Origin: Clostridium sp.
Lineage (GTDB): Bacteria; Bacillota; Clostridia; Clostridiales; Clostridiaceae
Direction: 5' to 3'
NCBI RefSeq assembly: GCF_016650035.1
Contig: NZ_JAENWM010000043.1
Span: 1 to 32,765 of the forward strand
DNA length: 32,765 bases
Part shown: piece after piece, positions 24,126-32,461 of the stretch
Layout of the letters: each line of letters starts with the position of its first letter
How positions within the stretch are numbered: position 1 is the first letter of the stretch
Position numbers and translations under genes: made by a program
Notes under the pieces: generated by a model
Told to the model about the DNA's origin: nothing
What the model saw: only the letters and a program-made list of their open reading frames with translations
The model's database searches: none

Positions 24126-24885
24126 AATGGATTTCTTTTCATTAAAGGGAAAGAATGCAATTGTAACTGGTGGAAATACTGGTTTAGGACAGGCATTTTC
24201 GGTTGCATTGGCAAAAGGTGGCGCAAATGTAATGGCAGCAAGTGTTATGGATGATGATGGTGAAACAAAAAAATGGGTTGAATCTTGCGGAGTGGAGTAT
24301 AAATACATTAATGCTGATATTACAGCAGATGAAGAATGTAAAAGAGTTGTTGACGAGTGCGTTAATACATGGGGTAGCATTGATATATTAGTTAACTGTG
24401 CAGGTATTTCTATAAATGTTCAAGATGTCACTAAATTTACTCGTAAAGAATGGGATAAAATGGTTTCAATTAATTTAACAGCAGCATTTGAAATGATTCA
24501 TGAATCAGCAAAATACATGATTAAACAAGAAAGTGGTAAAATAATTAATATTGCATCTCTTTTTGCATTCCTTGGAGGACAGTGGTCACCAGCTTATGCA
24601 GCGACAAAACATGGTATAGTAGGTCTTACAAAGGCTATGTGCGATGAATTGGCTCAGTTTAATATTCAAGTTAACGCAATTGCACCAGGTTATTTTGCAA
24701 CTAAGTTAACTGATGCTATAAGAAATGATGAAAAACAAAATAGAATAATCTTAGATCATATACCATCCAATAGATGGGGTGAAGTAGCAGACCTAATGGG
24801 AACGAGTGTATTCTTAGCAAGTTCAGCATCTAATTATGTTAATGGTACTACTGTAACTGTAGATGGTGGTTATTTAATGAGATAG
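24106..24885 (+). CDS. Short-chain dehydrogenase/reductase (YgcW/KduD-like)
   Basis: The 259-aa protein starts at GTG 24106, 7 nt after AGGAGGA; ATG at 24115 is an alternative. It has the Rossmann glycines TGGNTGLGQAF, NCAG, a catalytic serine in NIASLFAF and the YAATK motif, and ends NGTTVTVDGGYLMR. It should be an NAD(P)-dependent dehydrogenase of the gluconate/deoxygluconate type acting on a polyol or keto sugar. It overlaps etfA by 20 nt. Placement next to an FGGY kinase suggests successive steps on one carbohydrate-like substrate. Confidence 0.92.
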   Translation: MDIMDFKMDFFSLKGKNAIVTGGNTGLGQAFSVALAKGGANVMAASVMDDDGETKKWVESCGVEYKYINADITADEECKRVVDECVNTWGSIDILVNCAGISINVQDVTKFTRKEWDKMVSINLTAAFEMIHESAKYMIKQESGKIINIASLFAFLGGQWSPAYAATKHGIVGLTKAMCDELAQFNIQVNAIAPGYFATKLTDAIRNDEKQNRIILDHIPSNRWGEVADLMGTSVFLASSASNYVNGTTVTVDGGYLMR

Positions 24886-24925
24886 TATTAGCAAGTAAAT
24901 AATAATCTAGCATAGGAGGAAGCTT

Positions 24926-26368
24926 ATGGTGAATCAATACATTATAGCAATCGATGGTGGAACACAAAGTACAAAAGTATCCATTTTTAATACGTTAGGA
25001 ATAGAGGTTTGCTCTCGTACCGTACAGCTTCGAGAAATTCAGCTAGGTGAAAATGGTAGAGCGGAACATCCTGATGATGACTTGTGGGATAGCTTAAAAC
25101 TAGCTTTTGATGAAATGTTCAAAAAATTCAATGGTGACAAAAAAGACATTATAGGGGTTGGACTTGGCTCTATTAGATGTTGTCGCGCACTGGTTAAAGA
25201 AAATGGAGATTTGGCATCGCCGATGCAAAGCTGGATGGATCTTAGATTATCAAGACCTTATGAACATGATGATGATAATGTGAAGTATGTTACGACTACA
25301 ACAGGTTATCTTACTTATAGACTGACTGGTGAGACCAAGGATACAAGGTCTAACTATGTTGGTCCTTGGCCAATAGATCCAATGACTTTGGAATGGTTTG
25401 AAGACGGAGAAAAATTTGATGAATTTACTATACCAAGAGAAATGCTCTTTGATCTTGTTGATCCTTCGAGCGTTATGGGAAAAATTACAGCTGAAGCTAG
25501 TGTGGCAACAGGTATACCAGTGGGCGTGCAAGTAGTGTCAACGGCAAATGACAAAGCAGTTGAAGGCCTCGGTGCAGGTCTTGTAAATGATGGAACAGTC
25601 CTAGTGTCATTAGGTACTTATATTACTTCAATGATGATTGGAGAAGAGAATAATCCAAGTACTGTGAACTACTGGAGTAATCCAGGAGCTACCAAAGGAG
25701 ATTGGCTTTATGAAAGTAACGGTATACGCCGAGGTATGTCAACTGTTACATGGATAAAGGATCTGCTAGGTAGTGATATTGTTAATGAAGCTGAAAAGAG
25801 ATGTATGTCACCAGAAGGGTATCTAAATGTTCTAGGAGCCGAGGTGCCGGCCGGATGTGGTGGTCTTTATACAGTGCTTAACTGGCTAGCGAGCCCTGAT
25901 AAGTTGCATCAGCGTGGTATGATAATTGGGTTTAACGGTACTCATAAGGGTCAACATATGTTCCGTTCCATGCTTGAAGGTATCGCATTTACAATGAAGA
26001 ATTATGTTGAGGCGATGTGTGATGAACGAGGTATAGAGCTATCTAATATTATTGTTAGTGGTGGCGGATCAAATGGAGAACTCTTTATGCAAATATTCGC
26101 TGATGTCTTTGGCGTACCGGCTCACAGAAATGTGGTAAATGGGTCTGCCAGCATGGGTGCTGCAATATGCACAGCCTTGGCACTTGGCGTTTATAAGGAA
26201 AGGGAAGAAGCAATTGAACATATGGTGAAACGTAGAGACAGTTTTATGCCAATTTATGAAAATGTGAAGATTTACAAAGAGATGAATGAAAATGTTTACA
26301 AGCATATCACAGATTACACAGATGAACTTTTAAAGAAATCACATGAGATTTTTAAAGACAAGGTATAA
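24926..26368 (+). CDS. FGGY-family carbohydrate kinase (YgcE-like)
   Basis: The 480-aa protein begins with the phosphate loop AIDGGTQSTKVSIFN and has QSWMDLRLSRP, STANDKAVEGLGAG, VSLGTYITSM and SGGGSNGELFMQIFADVFGV, the FGGY actin-like ATPase pattern. The resemblance is to xylulokinase-like and YgcE-type kinases; the sugar or polyol is not readable. It is the last gene of the oxidase-Etf-SDR operon (41 nt after the SDR stop, with ATAGGAGGAAGC before the ATG). The upstream RpiR regulator would fit a phosphorylated product as signal. Confidence 0.92.
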   Translation: MVNQYIIAIDGGTQSTKVSIFNTLGIEVCSRTVQLREIQLGENGRAEHPDDDLWDSLKLAFDEMFKKFNGDKKDIIGVGLGSIRCCRALVKENGDLASPMQSWMDLRLSRPYEHDDDNVKYVTTTTGYLTYRLTGETKDTRSNYVGPWPIDPMTLEWFEDGEKFDEFTIPREMLFDLVDPSSVMGKITAEASVATGIPVGVQVVSTANDKAVEGLGAGLVNDGTVLVSLGTYITSMMIGEENNPSTVNYWSNPGATKGDWLYESNGIRRGMSTVTWIKDLLGSDIVNEAEKRCMSPEGYLNVLGAEVPAGCGGLYTVLNWLASPDKLHQRGMIIGFNGTHKGQHMFRSMLEGIAFTMKNYVEAMCDERGIELSNIIVSGGGSNGELFMQIFADVFGVPAHRNVVNGSASMGAAICTALALGVYKEREEAIEHMVKRRDSFMPIYENVKIYKEMNENVYKHITDYTDELLKKSHEIFKDKV

Positions 26369-27007
26369 AGAAAATAATAACAAAGTATATTGAAAGGGTG
26401 CTAATCTTTGTGAATATTAACAGAATTATTGCAGATAATAATAACACAACTTGCGATACTTTCACATTCTAGTTACAGTACGTACATTATAATGTATGAG
26501 AGTTTACAGGTGAAATAATAAATGAAATATCAGATGGTAACTCAACTATTGATAGTAAAAAACTAGCTAATTTACAGATTGTTTAAAAAAAGTTTACAGA
26601 ATATATTGAATTTAGCTATGTTTTATGATAACATATTGATATACATTGGCAAAAAAATGCATAATTTAAGTTATTACGACAAAACAACAAATACCTATAC
26701 AAATATTATTGAGTGGTTCTCGAGTAGAATTCATTTTGATGAATATTTAAGTCAAAACACTTAAGCAAGAAATCTTTAACTCTAAAGTTACTAGTCTAAA
26801 TACAATTAAGTAGTATCAACTCTCCGCAATATACAAAATCTTTATAATTGGCTCATTTTTTTTATATAGTATTTTATAAGAAGATAAAAGGTTTTTACAT
26901 TATTAATAAAAATTTTACTGAGTGTATGACAAATATAATATTATTGGTTATACATATAATTGTTGTATCCATGATTTCATTACCAAAAATTTCAAAGGAG
27001 GTGTAGT
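26369..27007. other. 639-nt region without a supported gene, probable relic
   Basis: The stretch is AT-rich. It contains a 20-codon frame from GTG 26410, a protein-like segment GEIINEISDGNSTIDSKKLA (from 26509, ended by TAA at 26583) and a 61-codon frame at 26579-26764 with no ribosome site. The broken frames suggest a decayed gene. No clear terminator is seen after the kinase gene. Near the right end ATGACA (26926-26931) and TATACA (26949-26954) with 17 nt between them may be the promoter of the next operon. Confidence 0.5.
26926..26954 (+). promoter_or_regulatory. Possible promoter of the OpuC-type operon
   Basis: ATGACA-17 nt-TATACA lies about 55 nt before the first permease start. The boxes are degenerate and the region is AT-rich, so confidence is low. 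Confidence 0.4.
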
Positions 27008-27628
27008 ATGAATTTATTTAGTTTTTTCACTTCCAGATGGGAAACTATAGTAGATCTTACAGTGGAACACTTTATGATGGTTCTTATTGCAATGGTTATT
27101 TCCATTATATTAGGAACCACTGTAGGAATAATAATTACAATGAATAGAAAAGTGGCAAGTATTGTTTTAAATATTACAAATGTCATGATGACAATTCCAA
27201 GCTTAGCACTTTTTTCTTTGCTTATTCCTATACTAGGGATTGGGAAAGCACCAGCAATCGTCGGGTTAGTTGCATATACGCAGTTACCAATTGTTAGAAA
27301 TGTTTATACGGGAATTACAAGTATTAAGCCATCTATTATTGAAGCAGCAAGAGGTATGGGACTTACAGAAATGAAGATACTTTATAAGATTAAAATCCCA
27401 CTTGCTTTTCCAGCTATTATGACGGGTATTCGAACAGCGACTGTAATGGGAATAGGAATAGGAGCCATTGCAGGGTATATAGGAGCGGGTGGACTAGGCG
27501 TCTATATTTTCAGAGGAATAAGTAGAACAAATGATAATATGGTGTTAATAGGAGCAATATTAATTTCCATCATCGCCATATTGACAGATAAATTACTTGA
27601 GAAGGTTCAAAAAAAACATGAGATATAA
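27008..27628 (+). CDS. Quaternary-amine ABC importer permease 1 (OpuCB-type)
   Basis: The 206-aa membrane protein shows TIPSLALFSLLIPILGIGKA, NVYTGI, the EAARGMGL coupling helix and IGAGGLGVYIFRGI, typical of OpuCB/OpuCD permeases for glycine betaine, choline or carnitine. About five membrane segments are visible. AAGGAGGTG precedes the ATG. It opens a four-gene operon of permease, ATPase, permease and binding protein. Confidence 0.93.
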   Translation: MNLFSFFTSRWETIVDLTVEHFMMVLIAMVISIILGTTVGIIITMNRKVASIVLNITNVMMTIPSLALFSLLIPILGIGKAPAIVGLVAYTQLPIVRNVYTGITSIKPSIIEAARGMGLTEMKILYKIKIPLAFPAIMTGIRTATVMGIGIGAIAGYIGAGGLGVYIFRGISRTNDNMVLIGAILISIIAILTDKLLEKVQKKHEI

Positions 27629-27643
27629 GAGGGGGTGGAGAAT

Positions 27644-28756
27644 ATTATAAAATTTGAAAATGTTACTAAGAGATATAATAATGCAAATGTAGATGCAGTT
27701 GAAAATCTGAACCTTCATATTAAAAAAGGAGAAATCTGCATGCTAGTCGGACCATCAGGTTGTGGTAAAACGACAACTATGAAGATGATTAATAAATTAA
27801 TCAAACCTAATTCAGGAAATATACTTATCGATGGTAAAAGTATAGGAAATATTAACTCTATAGAATTAAGAAGAAATATTGGATACATTATTCAGGATAT
27901 AGGATTGTTTCCACATATGACAATTGCTGAGAATATTGCCACTGTACCAGTGGAATTAGGTTGGAAAAAAGAAAAAATTGATGCGAGAGTAAATGAACTA
28001 TTAGAGCTCATGGAACTTGATCCGGAAGTTTATAGAACTAAGAAGCCAAGAGAACTTAGTGGTGGACAGAAACAAAGAATAGGAGTGGCAAGAGCATTGG
28101 CAGCTAATCCTCCAATTATGTTAATGGATGAACCATTTGGCGCCTTAGATCCCATTACTAGAGGAAAATTGCAGGATGAATTTCTTAAAATACAAAGAAA
28201 AATAAAAAAGACTATTGTCTTTGTAACTCATGACATTGATGAAGCAATTAAAATGGGTGATAAGATTGTTGTATTAAAAGATGGGAAAATTCTTCAAATG
28301 GGTACGCCAAGCCAAATTTTATCTGATCCTATAGACAATTTTGTATCTGAACTCATTGGTGGAAATAGCTCAATAAAAATGATGAACTTGATTAAATGTG
28401 AAAGTATTATGCAAAAGGTGAACACTATGGATATAAATCTAACATTTGAGGAAGCAAAGAAATCATTTTTGGAATCAAAAGTTAATCAAATGGTGATTAC
28501 TGAAGATGGGAAAAAAGGGAAATATTATATTGATCTAAAGGATATTTTAAAAAAGAAAGATAAAGTTAGTGAAACAAAAAGAGAAATCGTAGACCGAGTT
28601 TCAACGGATGCAACGGCAAAAGATGCACTGTCAGAAATGTTTAGTACAGGGAAACACTATATTTTTGTTGAAGACAGCAGTCATGAGATTGAGGGCATAG
28701 TCACAATAAACAATTTACTTAAGGTGGTGAGTGATGGTGACAGCGAGTCTAAATAA
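27644..28756 (+). CDS. Quaternary-amine ABC importer ATPase with CBS region (OpuCA-type)
   Basis: The protein has Walker A GPSGCGKT, signature LSGGQKQRIG, Walker B IMLMDEPFGALDP and a switch histidine in VTHDIDEA, then a C-terminal CBS-like region (about 285-365). The likely start is an ATT at 27644, giving MIKFENVTKRY as in relatives, because the G-rich ribosome site (27629-27637) contains the GTG at 27635 that would otherwise be used; with GTG three residues are added. CBS regions of this family sense osmotic or nucleotide signals. It lies a few nt after permease 1 and overlaps permease 2 by 23 nt. Confidence 0.92.
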   Translation: MIKFENVTKRYNNANVDAVENLNLHIKKGEICMLVGPSGCGKTTTMKMINKLIKPNSGNILIDGKSIGNINSIELRRNIGYIIQDIGLFPHMTIAENIATVPVELGWKKEKIDARVNELLELMELDPEVYRTKKPRELSGGQKQRIGVARALAANPPIMLMDEPFGALDPITRGKLQDEFLKIQRKIKKTIVFVTHDIDEAIKMGDKIVVLKDGKILQMGTPSQILSDPIDNFVSELIGGNSSIKMMNLIKCESIMQKVNTMDINLTFEEAKKSFLESKVNQMVITEDGKKGKYYIDLKDILKKKDKVSETKREIVDRVSTDATAKDALSEMFSTGKHYIFVEDSSHEIEGIVTINNLLKVVSDGDSESK

Positions 28757-29474
28757 AAATTCTATACAATACATAAAAAATATTGTCATAATTTTAATTT
28801 TAATAGTTATTGGTATTATCTTAAGCATTTATGTTGTTGAAAACCCTCAAGATAGTATGGTTGCCAGATTAGTTAGTTATAACAAGATTTCTACTCTTCT
28901 AAATCAACATCTTTATATTGTTGGAGTATCAAGTGGACTCGCAATATTGACAGCAGTCCCAATAGGTATATTTCTGACTAGAGCGAAATTTAAAAAATGG
29001 ACGTCTAAAGTAGTGAGTGTTGTTAATGTGGGGCAAACGATTCCGAGTTTAGCTATTGTAGCCTTACTTGTTGGAGTACTTGGAATTGGAGCCAAAACAG
29101 CTATTATTGCCTTGTGGATATATTCACTTTTACCTATTTTGAACAATACATTAATTGGTGTGGGCGAAGTAGATAAAGCCATCATTGAGGCTGCGAATGG
29201 AGTAGGAATGAAGGCAAGTCATGTTTTGACTAAGGTGGAAATTCCACTAGCTATGCCAATGATAATAGCTGGAATCAGAACAGCTATTACTATTAATATT
29301 GCTTCAGCTATACTAGCAGCTTTTGTTGGTGGTGGTGGTTTAGGTAATTTTATTATCGCCGGAAATAATATTAATCGTTGGCAAGTTCTTGTATTAGGAG
29401 CGGTTCTTCCAGTACTTATGGCACTTATTGCTGATTCTGTATTTGGAATGATTGAACAAAAAATAAAATTATAA
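28734..29474 (+). CDS. Quaternary-amine ABC importer permease 2 (OpuCD-type)
   Basis: The 246-aa protein starts best at ATG 28734, after AAGGTGG (28721-28727), although a GTG lies at 28731 in the same frame. It has an N-terminal membrane segment, an extracytoplasmic stretch, then QTIPSLAIVALLVGVLGIGA, EAANGVGM and FVGGGGLGNFIIAG, as in permease 1. The two permeases pair in the membrane. The overlap with the ATPase gene suggests coupled translation. Confidence 0.92.
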   Translation: MVTASLNKNSIQYIKNIVIILILIVIGIILSIYVVENPQDSMVARLVSYNKISTLLNQHLYIVGVSSGLAILTAVPIGIFLTRAKFKKWTSKVVSVVNVGQTIPSLAIVALLVGVLGIGAKTAIIALWIYSLLPILNNTLIGVGEVDKAIIEAANGVGMKASHVLTKVEIPLAMPMIIAGIRTAITINIASAILAAFVGGGGLGNFIIAGNNINRWQVLVLGAVLPVLMALIADSVFGMIEQKIKL

Positions 29475-29487
29475 AGGGGAAATTATA

Positions 29488-30414
29488 ATGAAAATCGGTA
29501 AAAAATTAATAACAATGATTATTGTATCAGGAATGGTAATTACTACACTAACAGGATGTGGAACAAAAAGTGGAGATGAAAAAGTCACTGTTAAGGTAGG
29601 TTCAAAAGAATTTTCTGAACAATTGTTGCTAGGACAAATGACAATGCTTGCTTTAGAGGATGCAGGATATAAAATTGATGATAATACAGGTGTTGCAGGT
29701 TCATCTAAAAATAGAAGTGCGCTAATAAATGAAGAAATTGACATTTATTGGGAATATACAGGAACTGCATGGCAATCGCATTTACAACATGACACTCCTT
29801 TGACAGATGCACAGGAATGCTATGATAAAGTAAAAGCGGAAGATGTAAAAAATGGAATTGATTGGTTGGACTATGCAGGGTTTAATAATACTTACACTGT
29901 TATGATGAAAAAAACAAAAGCTGATGAATTGAAAATTAAAACATTGAGTGACTTAGGTGCTTATATTAAAGCAAACCCAAGTGAATTGATATTTGCAGTA
30001 GATCAAGAGTTTACAGCAAGAGCTGATGGTTTGCCAGGATTAGAAAATATTTATGGATTTAAAATGCCAGAAGATAATCTTTCAGTTATGGATAATGGTA
30101 TTATTTATAAAGCGCTACAAGAAGATCAAGCTGATATTGGGATGGGGTTCTCAACAGATGGAAGAATCAAAGCTTTTGGATTGGTTAATATTGAAGATGA
30201 TTTAGCCTTCTTCCCAGTTTATAATCCTGCACCTAATCTTAGAACTGAGTTTGTTAAAGAAAATCCTGAAGTTGCAGAGATACTAAATAAAATTTCTGCT
30301 AAGCTAACTAATGAAAATATGACGCAAATGAATTATTTAGTAGATATTGAACAAAAGCAGACAAAAGTTGTGGCAGAAGAATGGTTGAAAGCAGAAGGAT
30401 TAATAAGCGAATAG
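29488..30414 (+). CDS. Quaternary-amine-binding lipoprotein (OpuCC/OpuAC-type)
   Basis: The 308-aa protein has a signal peptide with lipobox TLTGC (Cys24). The mature part begins VKVGSKEFSEQLLLGQMTML and contains IDIYWEYTGTAW, FAVDQEFTARADGLPGLENI, and DQADIGMGFSTDGRI, the pattern of the OpuAC/ProX-like binding domain. It would capture glycine betaine, choline, carnitine or a relative and deliver it to the two permeases. No substrate can be chosen from the residues I can place. The gene ends the operon and a terminator follows. Confidence 0.93.
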   Translation: MKIGKKLITMIIVSGMVITTLTGCGTKSGDEKVTVKVGSKEFSEQLLLGQMTMLALEDAGYKIDDNTGVAGSSKNRSALINEEIDIYWEYTGTAWQSHLQHDTPLTDAQECYDKVKAEDVKNGIDWLDYAGFNNTYTVMMKKTKADELKIKTLSDLGAYIKANPSELIFAVDQEFTARADGLPGLENIYGFKMPEDNLSVMDNGIIYKALQEDQADIGMGFSTDGRIKAFGLVNIEDDLAFFPVYNPAPNLRTEFVKENPEVAEILNKISAKLTNENMTQMNYLVDIEQKQTKVVAEEWLKAEGLISE

Positions 30415-30450
30415 GTTTATTAGTGAACAAAAAGTGAATAGGATCTAAAT

Positions 30451-30487
30451 AAAGACCTCCGCTGTAAATAGCGGGGGTCTTTTTTAA
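30451..30487 (+). terminator. Terminator of the OpuC-type operon
   Basis: AAAGACCTCCGCT (30451-30463) pairs with AGCGGGGGTCTTT (30470-30482) with one wobble, followed by T residues. Confidence 0.92.
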
Positions 30488-30494
30488 AAAAAAC

Positions 30495-30523
30495 TTGTAT
30501 AATAACAAAAAATTATGTATAAT
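30495..30523 (+). promoter_or_regulatory. Promoter of the glycine-riboswitch transcript
   Basis: TTGTAT (30495-30500), 17 nt, TATAAT (30518-30523). It gives a leader of about 400 nt before the symporter gene. Confidence 0.65.
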
Positions 30524-30559
30524 TATAAATAGTTTGTGAACAAAAATTGAATATTGTGT

Positions 30560-30870
30560 TCGGATGAAGATTGTGGGAGAGAGATGGCTTGCCATCCGCC
30601 GAAGAGGAAAAACTTTCAGGCACCTAAGGATTTTTAAGTGAAACTATATTTATATAGGTACAAAATCTCCATTAACTTGTGAGTTTTGGATTAGTATTAA
30701 ATTAATAGTTGAACTGAAAAACCTATTAGTTTCGCACAGAAACTATTTACTAGGAGAAAACCGTAATTGGACGAGCCTCTGGAGAGAGCTGGTTAAACAG
30801 ACACCGAAGGAGCAAGATAGTATTATTCAGATAATCTATCGAATCTCTCAGGTAAAAAGGACAGGGGATA
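30560..30870 (+). promoter_or_regulatory. Tandem glycine riboswitch with an insertion
   Basis: Aptamer 1 core: GGGAGAGA, the stem GATGGC-TT-GCCATC, CGCCGAAGAGG and CTTTCAGGCA (30575-30622). Aptamer 2 core: CCTCTGGAGAG, CACCGAAGG and CTCTCAGGTAAAAAGGACAG (about 30776-30865), with P1 formed by CCTCT and AGGGG. These are the hallmark glycine-riboswitch sequences in the usual tandem order. Between them, after AGGCA of aptamer 1, lie 132 extra nt (30623-30754) that can fold on themselves. The regulated gene is an alanine/glycine symporter. Confidence 0.9.
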
Positions 30871-30893
30871 GAAATTATTAAAAAAATTTTGTC

Positions 30894-30923
30894 TCCTCCA
30901 TTAAATTAAAGGGAGGATTTTTT
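30894..30923 (+). promoter_or_regulatory. Expression platform: terminator-like hairpin over the ribosome site
   Basis: TCCTCC (30894-30899) pairs with GGAGGA (30912-30917), which is itself the ribosome site for the ATG at 30926; TTTTTT follows. It could act as terminator, as ribosome-site sequestrator, or both. The direction of the glycine response is not shown by sequence; glycine-repressed symporter switches are known in streptococci. Confidence 0.65.
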
Positions 30924-30925
30924 AA

Positions 30926-32299
30926 ATGACAGCGTTTATGGAAGTACTTAACAAAATTGATTCATTGGTTTGGGGACCACCGTTACTTATTTTACTAGTA
31001 GGTACAGGACTATATTTAACTATAAGATTGGGTTTATTGCAGGTTACTAAGCTACCACTTGCACTTAAGTATTTATTTACTAAAGAAAAGAATAATGATG
31101 GAGCGGGTGATGTATCATCATTTGCAGCTTTATGTACAGCACTCGCGGCAACAATAGGAACAGGAAATATTGTTGGTGTTGCAACAGCAATTAAACTTGG
31201 TGGACCAGGAGCTTTATTCTGGATGTGGGTAGCTGCTTTCTTTGGGATGGCTACAAAGTATTCTGAAGCTTTACTTGCAGTAAAATACAGGACTGTTGAT
31301 GAGAATGGACAAATTGCTGGAGGGCCTATGTATTACCTTGAAAATGGGCTTAAAAATAAGTTCTTAGCAAAAATGTTTGCAGTCTTTGGTGTAGGAGTTG
31401 CCTTTTTTGGAATAGGTACTTTCCCACAGGTAAATGCAATAGTAGAAGCTGCATCAATTACATTTAATATACCCATTATTGCAACAGCAATAGTAATAAC
31501 ACTTTTAGTTGCATTAATAACTATTGGTGGAATAAAAAGTATAGCAGCAGTAGCAGAAAAGACTGTTCCATTTATGGCAGTGTTTTATGTTATAGGAGCT
31601 TTAATAATTATAATAATCAATATTGATTTATTACCAGGAACAATAGCTTTAGTTGTAAAGAGTGCATTTACTCCAACTGCAGCAGCAGGTGGTTTTACAG
31701 GGGCAACAGTAATGCTTGCTATGCGAAGTGGTGTTGCTAGAGGAGTATTCTCTAATGAGTCTGGTCTAGGTAGTGCACCAATTGCAGCAGCGGCGGCTAA
31801 AACTAAGTTTTGTGTAAGACAAGGACTTGTATCTATGACAGGTACTTTCTTTGATACAATAATTATTTGTACTATGACTGGTCTTGTTTTAATAATGACT
31901 GGAGCTTGGAATTCTGAGCATGCAGGAGCAGCTATGACAAACTATGCTTTTAGTAATGGGTTGCCTATTGCGATAATAGGACAGTTGATTGTGACTATTG
32001 GACTTATATTCTTTGCATTAACAACAATACTTGGTTGGAATTATTATGGAGAAAGATGTGTTGTATATTTAATAGGAGTAAAAGGAATTAAACCTTATAG
32101 AGGGATATATATTGTCTTAGTAGCATTAGGTGCATTCTTAAAATTAGAAATGATTTGGGTAATTGCTGATATAGTAAATGGACTTATGGCAATTCCAAAC
32201 TTAATCGGATTGATTGGATTAAGTGGAGTTATTATAAATGAAACAAGAAAATACTTTAGAGATCTTGAAAATGATAAAATGCTTAAAGCAGGGAAATAA
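30926..32299 (+). CDS. Sodium:alanine/glycine symporter (AGCS family)
   Basis: The 457-aa protein has about ten to eleven membrane segments and the AGCS marks ALAATIGTGNIVGVATAI, GGPGALFWMWVAAFFGMATK, GGPMYYLENG and RGVFSNESGLGSAPIAAA. Length is normal for AlsT/YaaJ-type carriers. It would import glycine or alanine with sodium ions. The preceding tandem glycine riboswitch points to glycine as substrate or signal. It has its own terminator and is monocistronic. Confidence 0.95.
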   Translation: MTAFMEVLNKIDSLVWGPPLLILLVGTGLYLTIRLGLLQVTKLPLALKYLFTKEKNNDGAGDVSSFAALCTALAATIGTGNIVGVATAIKLGGPGALFWMWVAAFFGMATKYSEALLAVKYRTVDENGQIAGGPMYYLENGLKNKFLAKMFAVFGVGVAFFGIGTFPQVNAIVEAASITFNIPIIATAIVITLLVALITIGGIKSIAAVAEKTVPFMAVFYVIGALIIIIINIDLLPGTIALVVKSAFTPTAAAGGFTGATVMLAMRSGVARGVFSNESGLGSAPIAAAAAKTKFCVRQGLVSMTGTFFDTIIICTMTGLVLIMTGAWNSEHAGAAMTNYAFSNGLPIAIIGQLIVTIGLIFFALTTILGWNYYGERCVVYLIGVKGIKPYRGIYIVLVALGAFLKLEMIWVIADIVNGLMAIPNLIGLIGLSGVIINETRKYFRDLENDKMLKAGK

Positions 32300-32340
32300 A
32301 TAATTGCTCACAAGCTAAAAAATGACCTATGCTACTTGGA

Positions 32341-32378
32341 AATGAGTCCTGTATTGAACAGGGCTCATTCTTTTTTTT
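32341..32378 (+). terminator. Terminator of the symporter gene
   Basis: AATGAGTCCTGT (32341-32352) pairs with ACAGGGCTCATT (32358-32369) with one wobble, then a run of T. Confidence 0.93.
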
Positions 32379-32383
32379 ATATA

Positions 32384-32412
32384 TTGACAATAAATGCATA
32401 AAAGGATATAAT
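32384..32412 (+). promoter_or_regulatory. Consensus sigma-A promoter for the oxidoreductase operon
   Basis: TTGACA (32384-32389), exactly 17 nt, TATAAT (32407-32412): a perfect consensus. It should be a strong, constitutive-type promoter about 50 nt before the ATG. Confidence 0.88.
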
Positions 32413-32461
32413 TAAAATACAACTGATATATCACAAGAATATTAACTTTAAGGAGGATTTT

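Noticed and set aside
26410-26472. 20-codon GTG frame after AAAGGGTG
   Set aside because: Too short, with weak start signals and no conserved context visible.
26579-26764. 61-codon open frame in the kinase-OpuC gap
   Set aside because: No ribosome site, AT-driven composition and no familiar motif; treated as part of a relic region.
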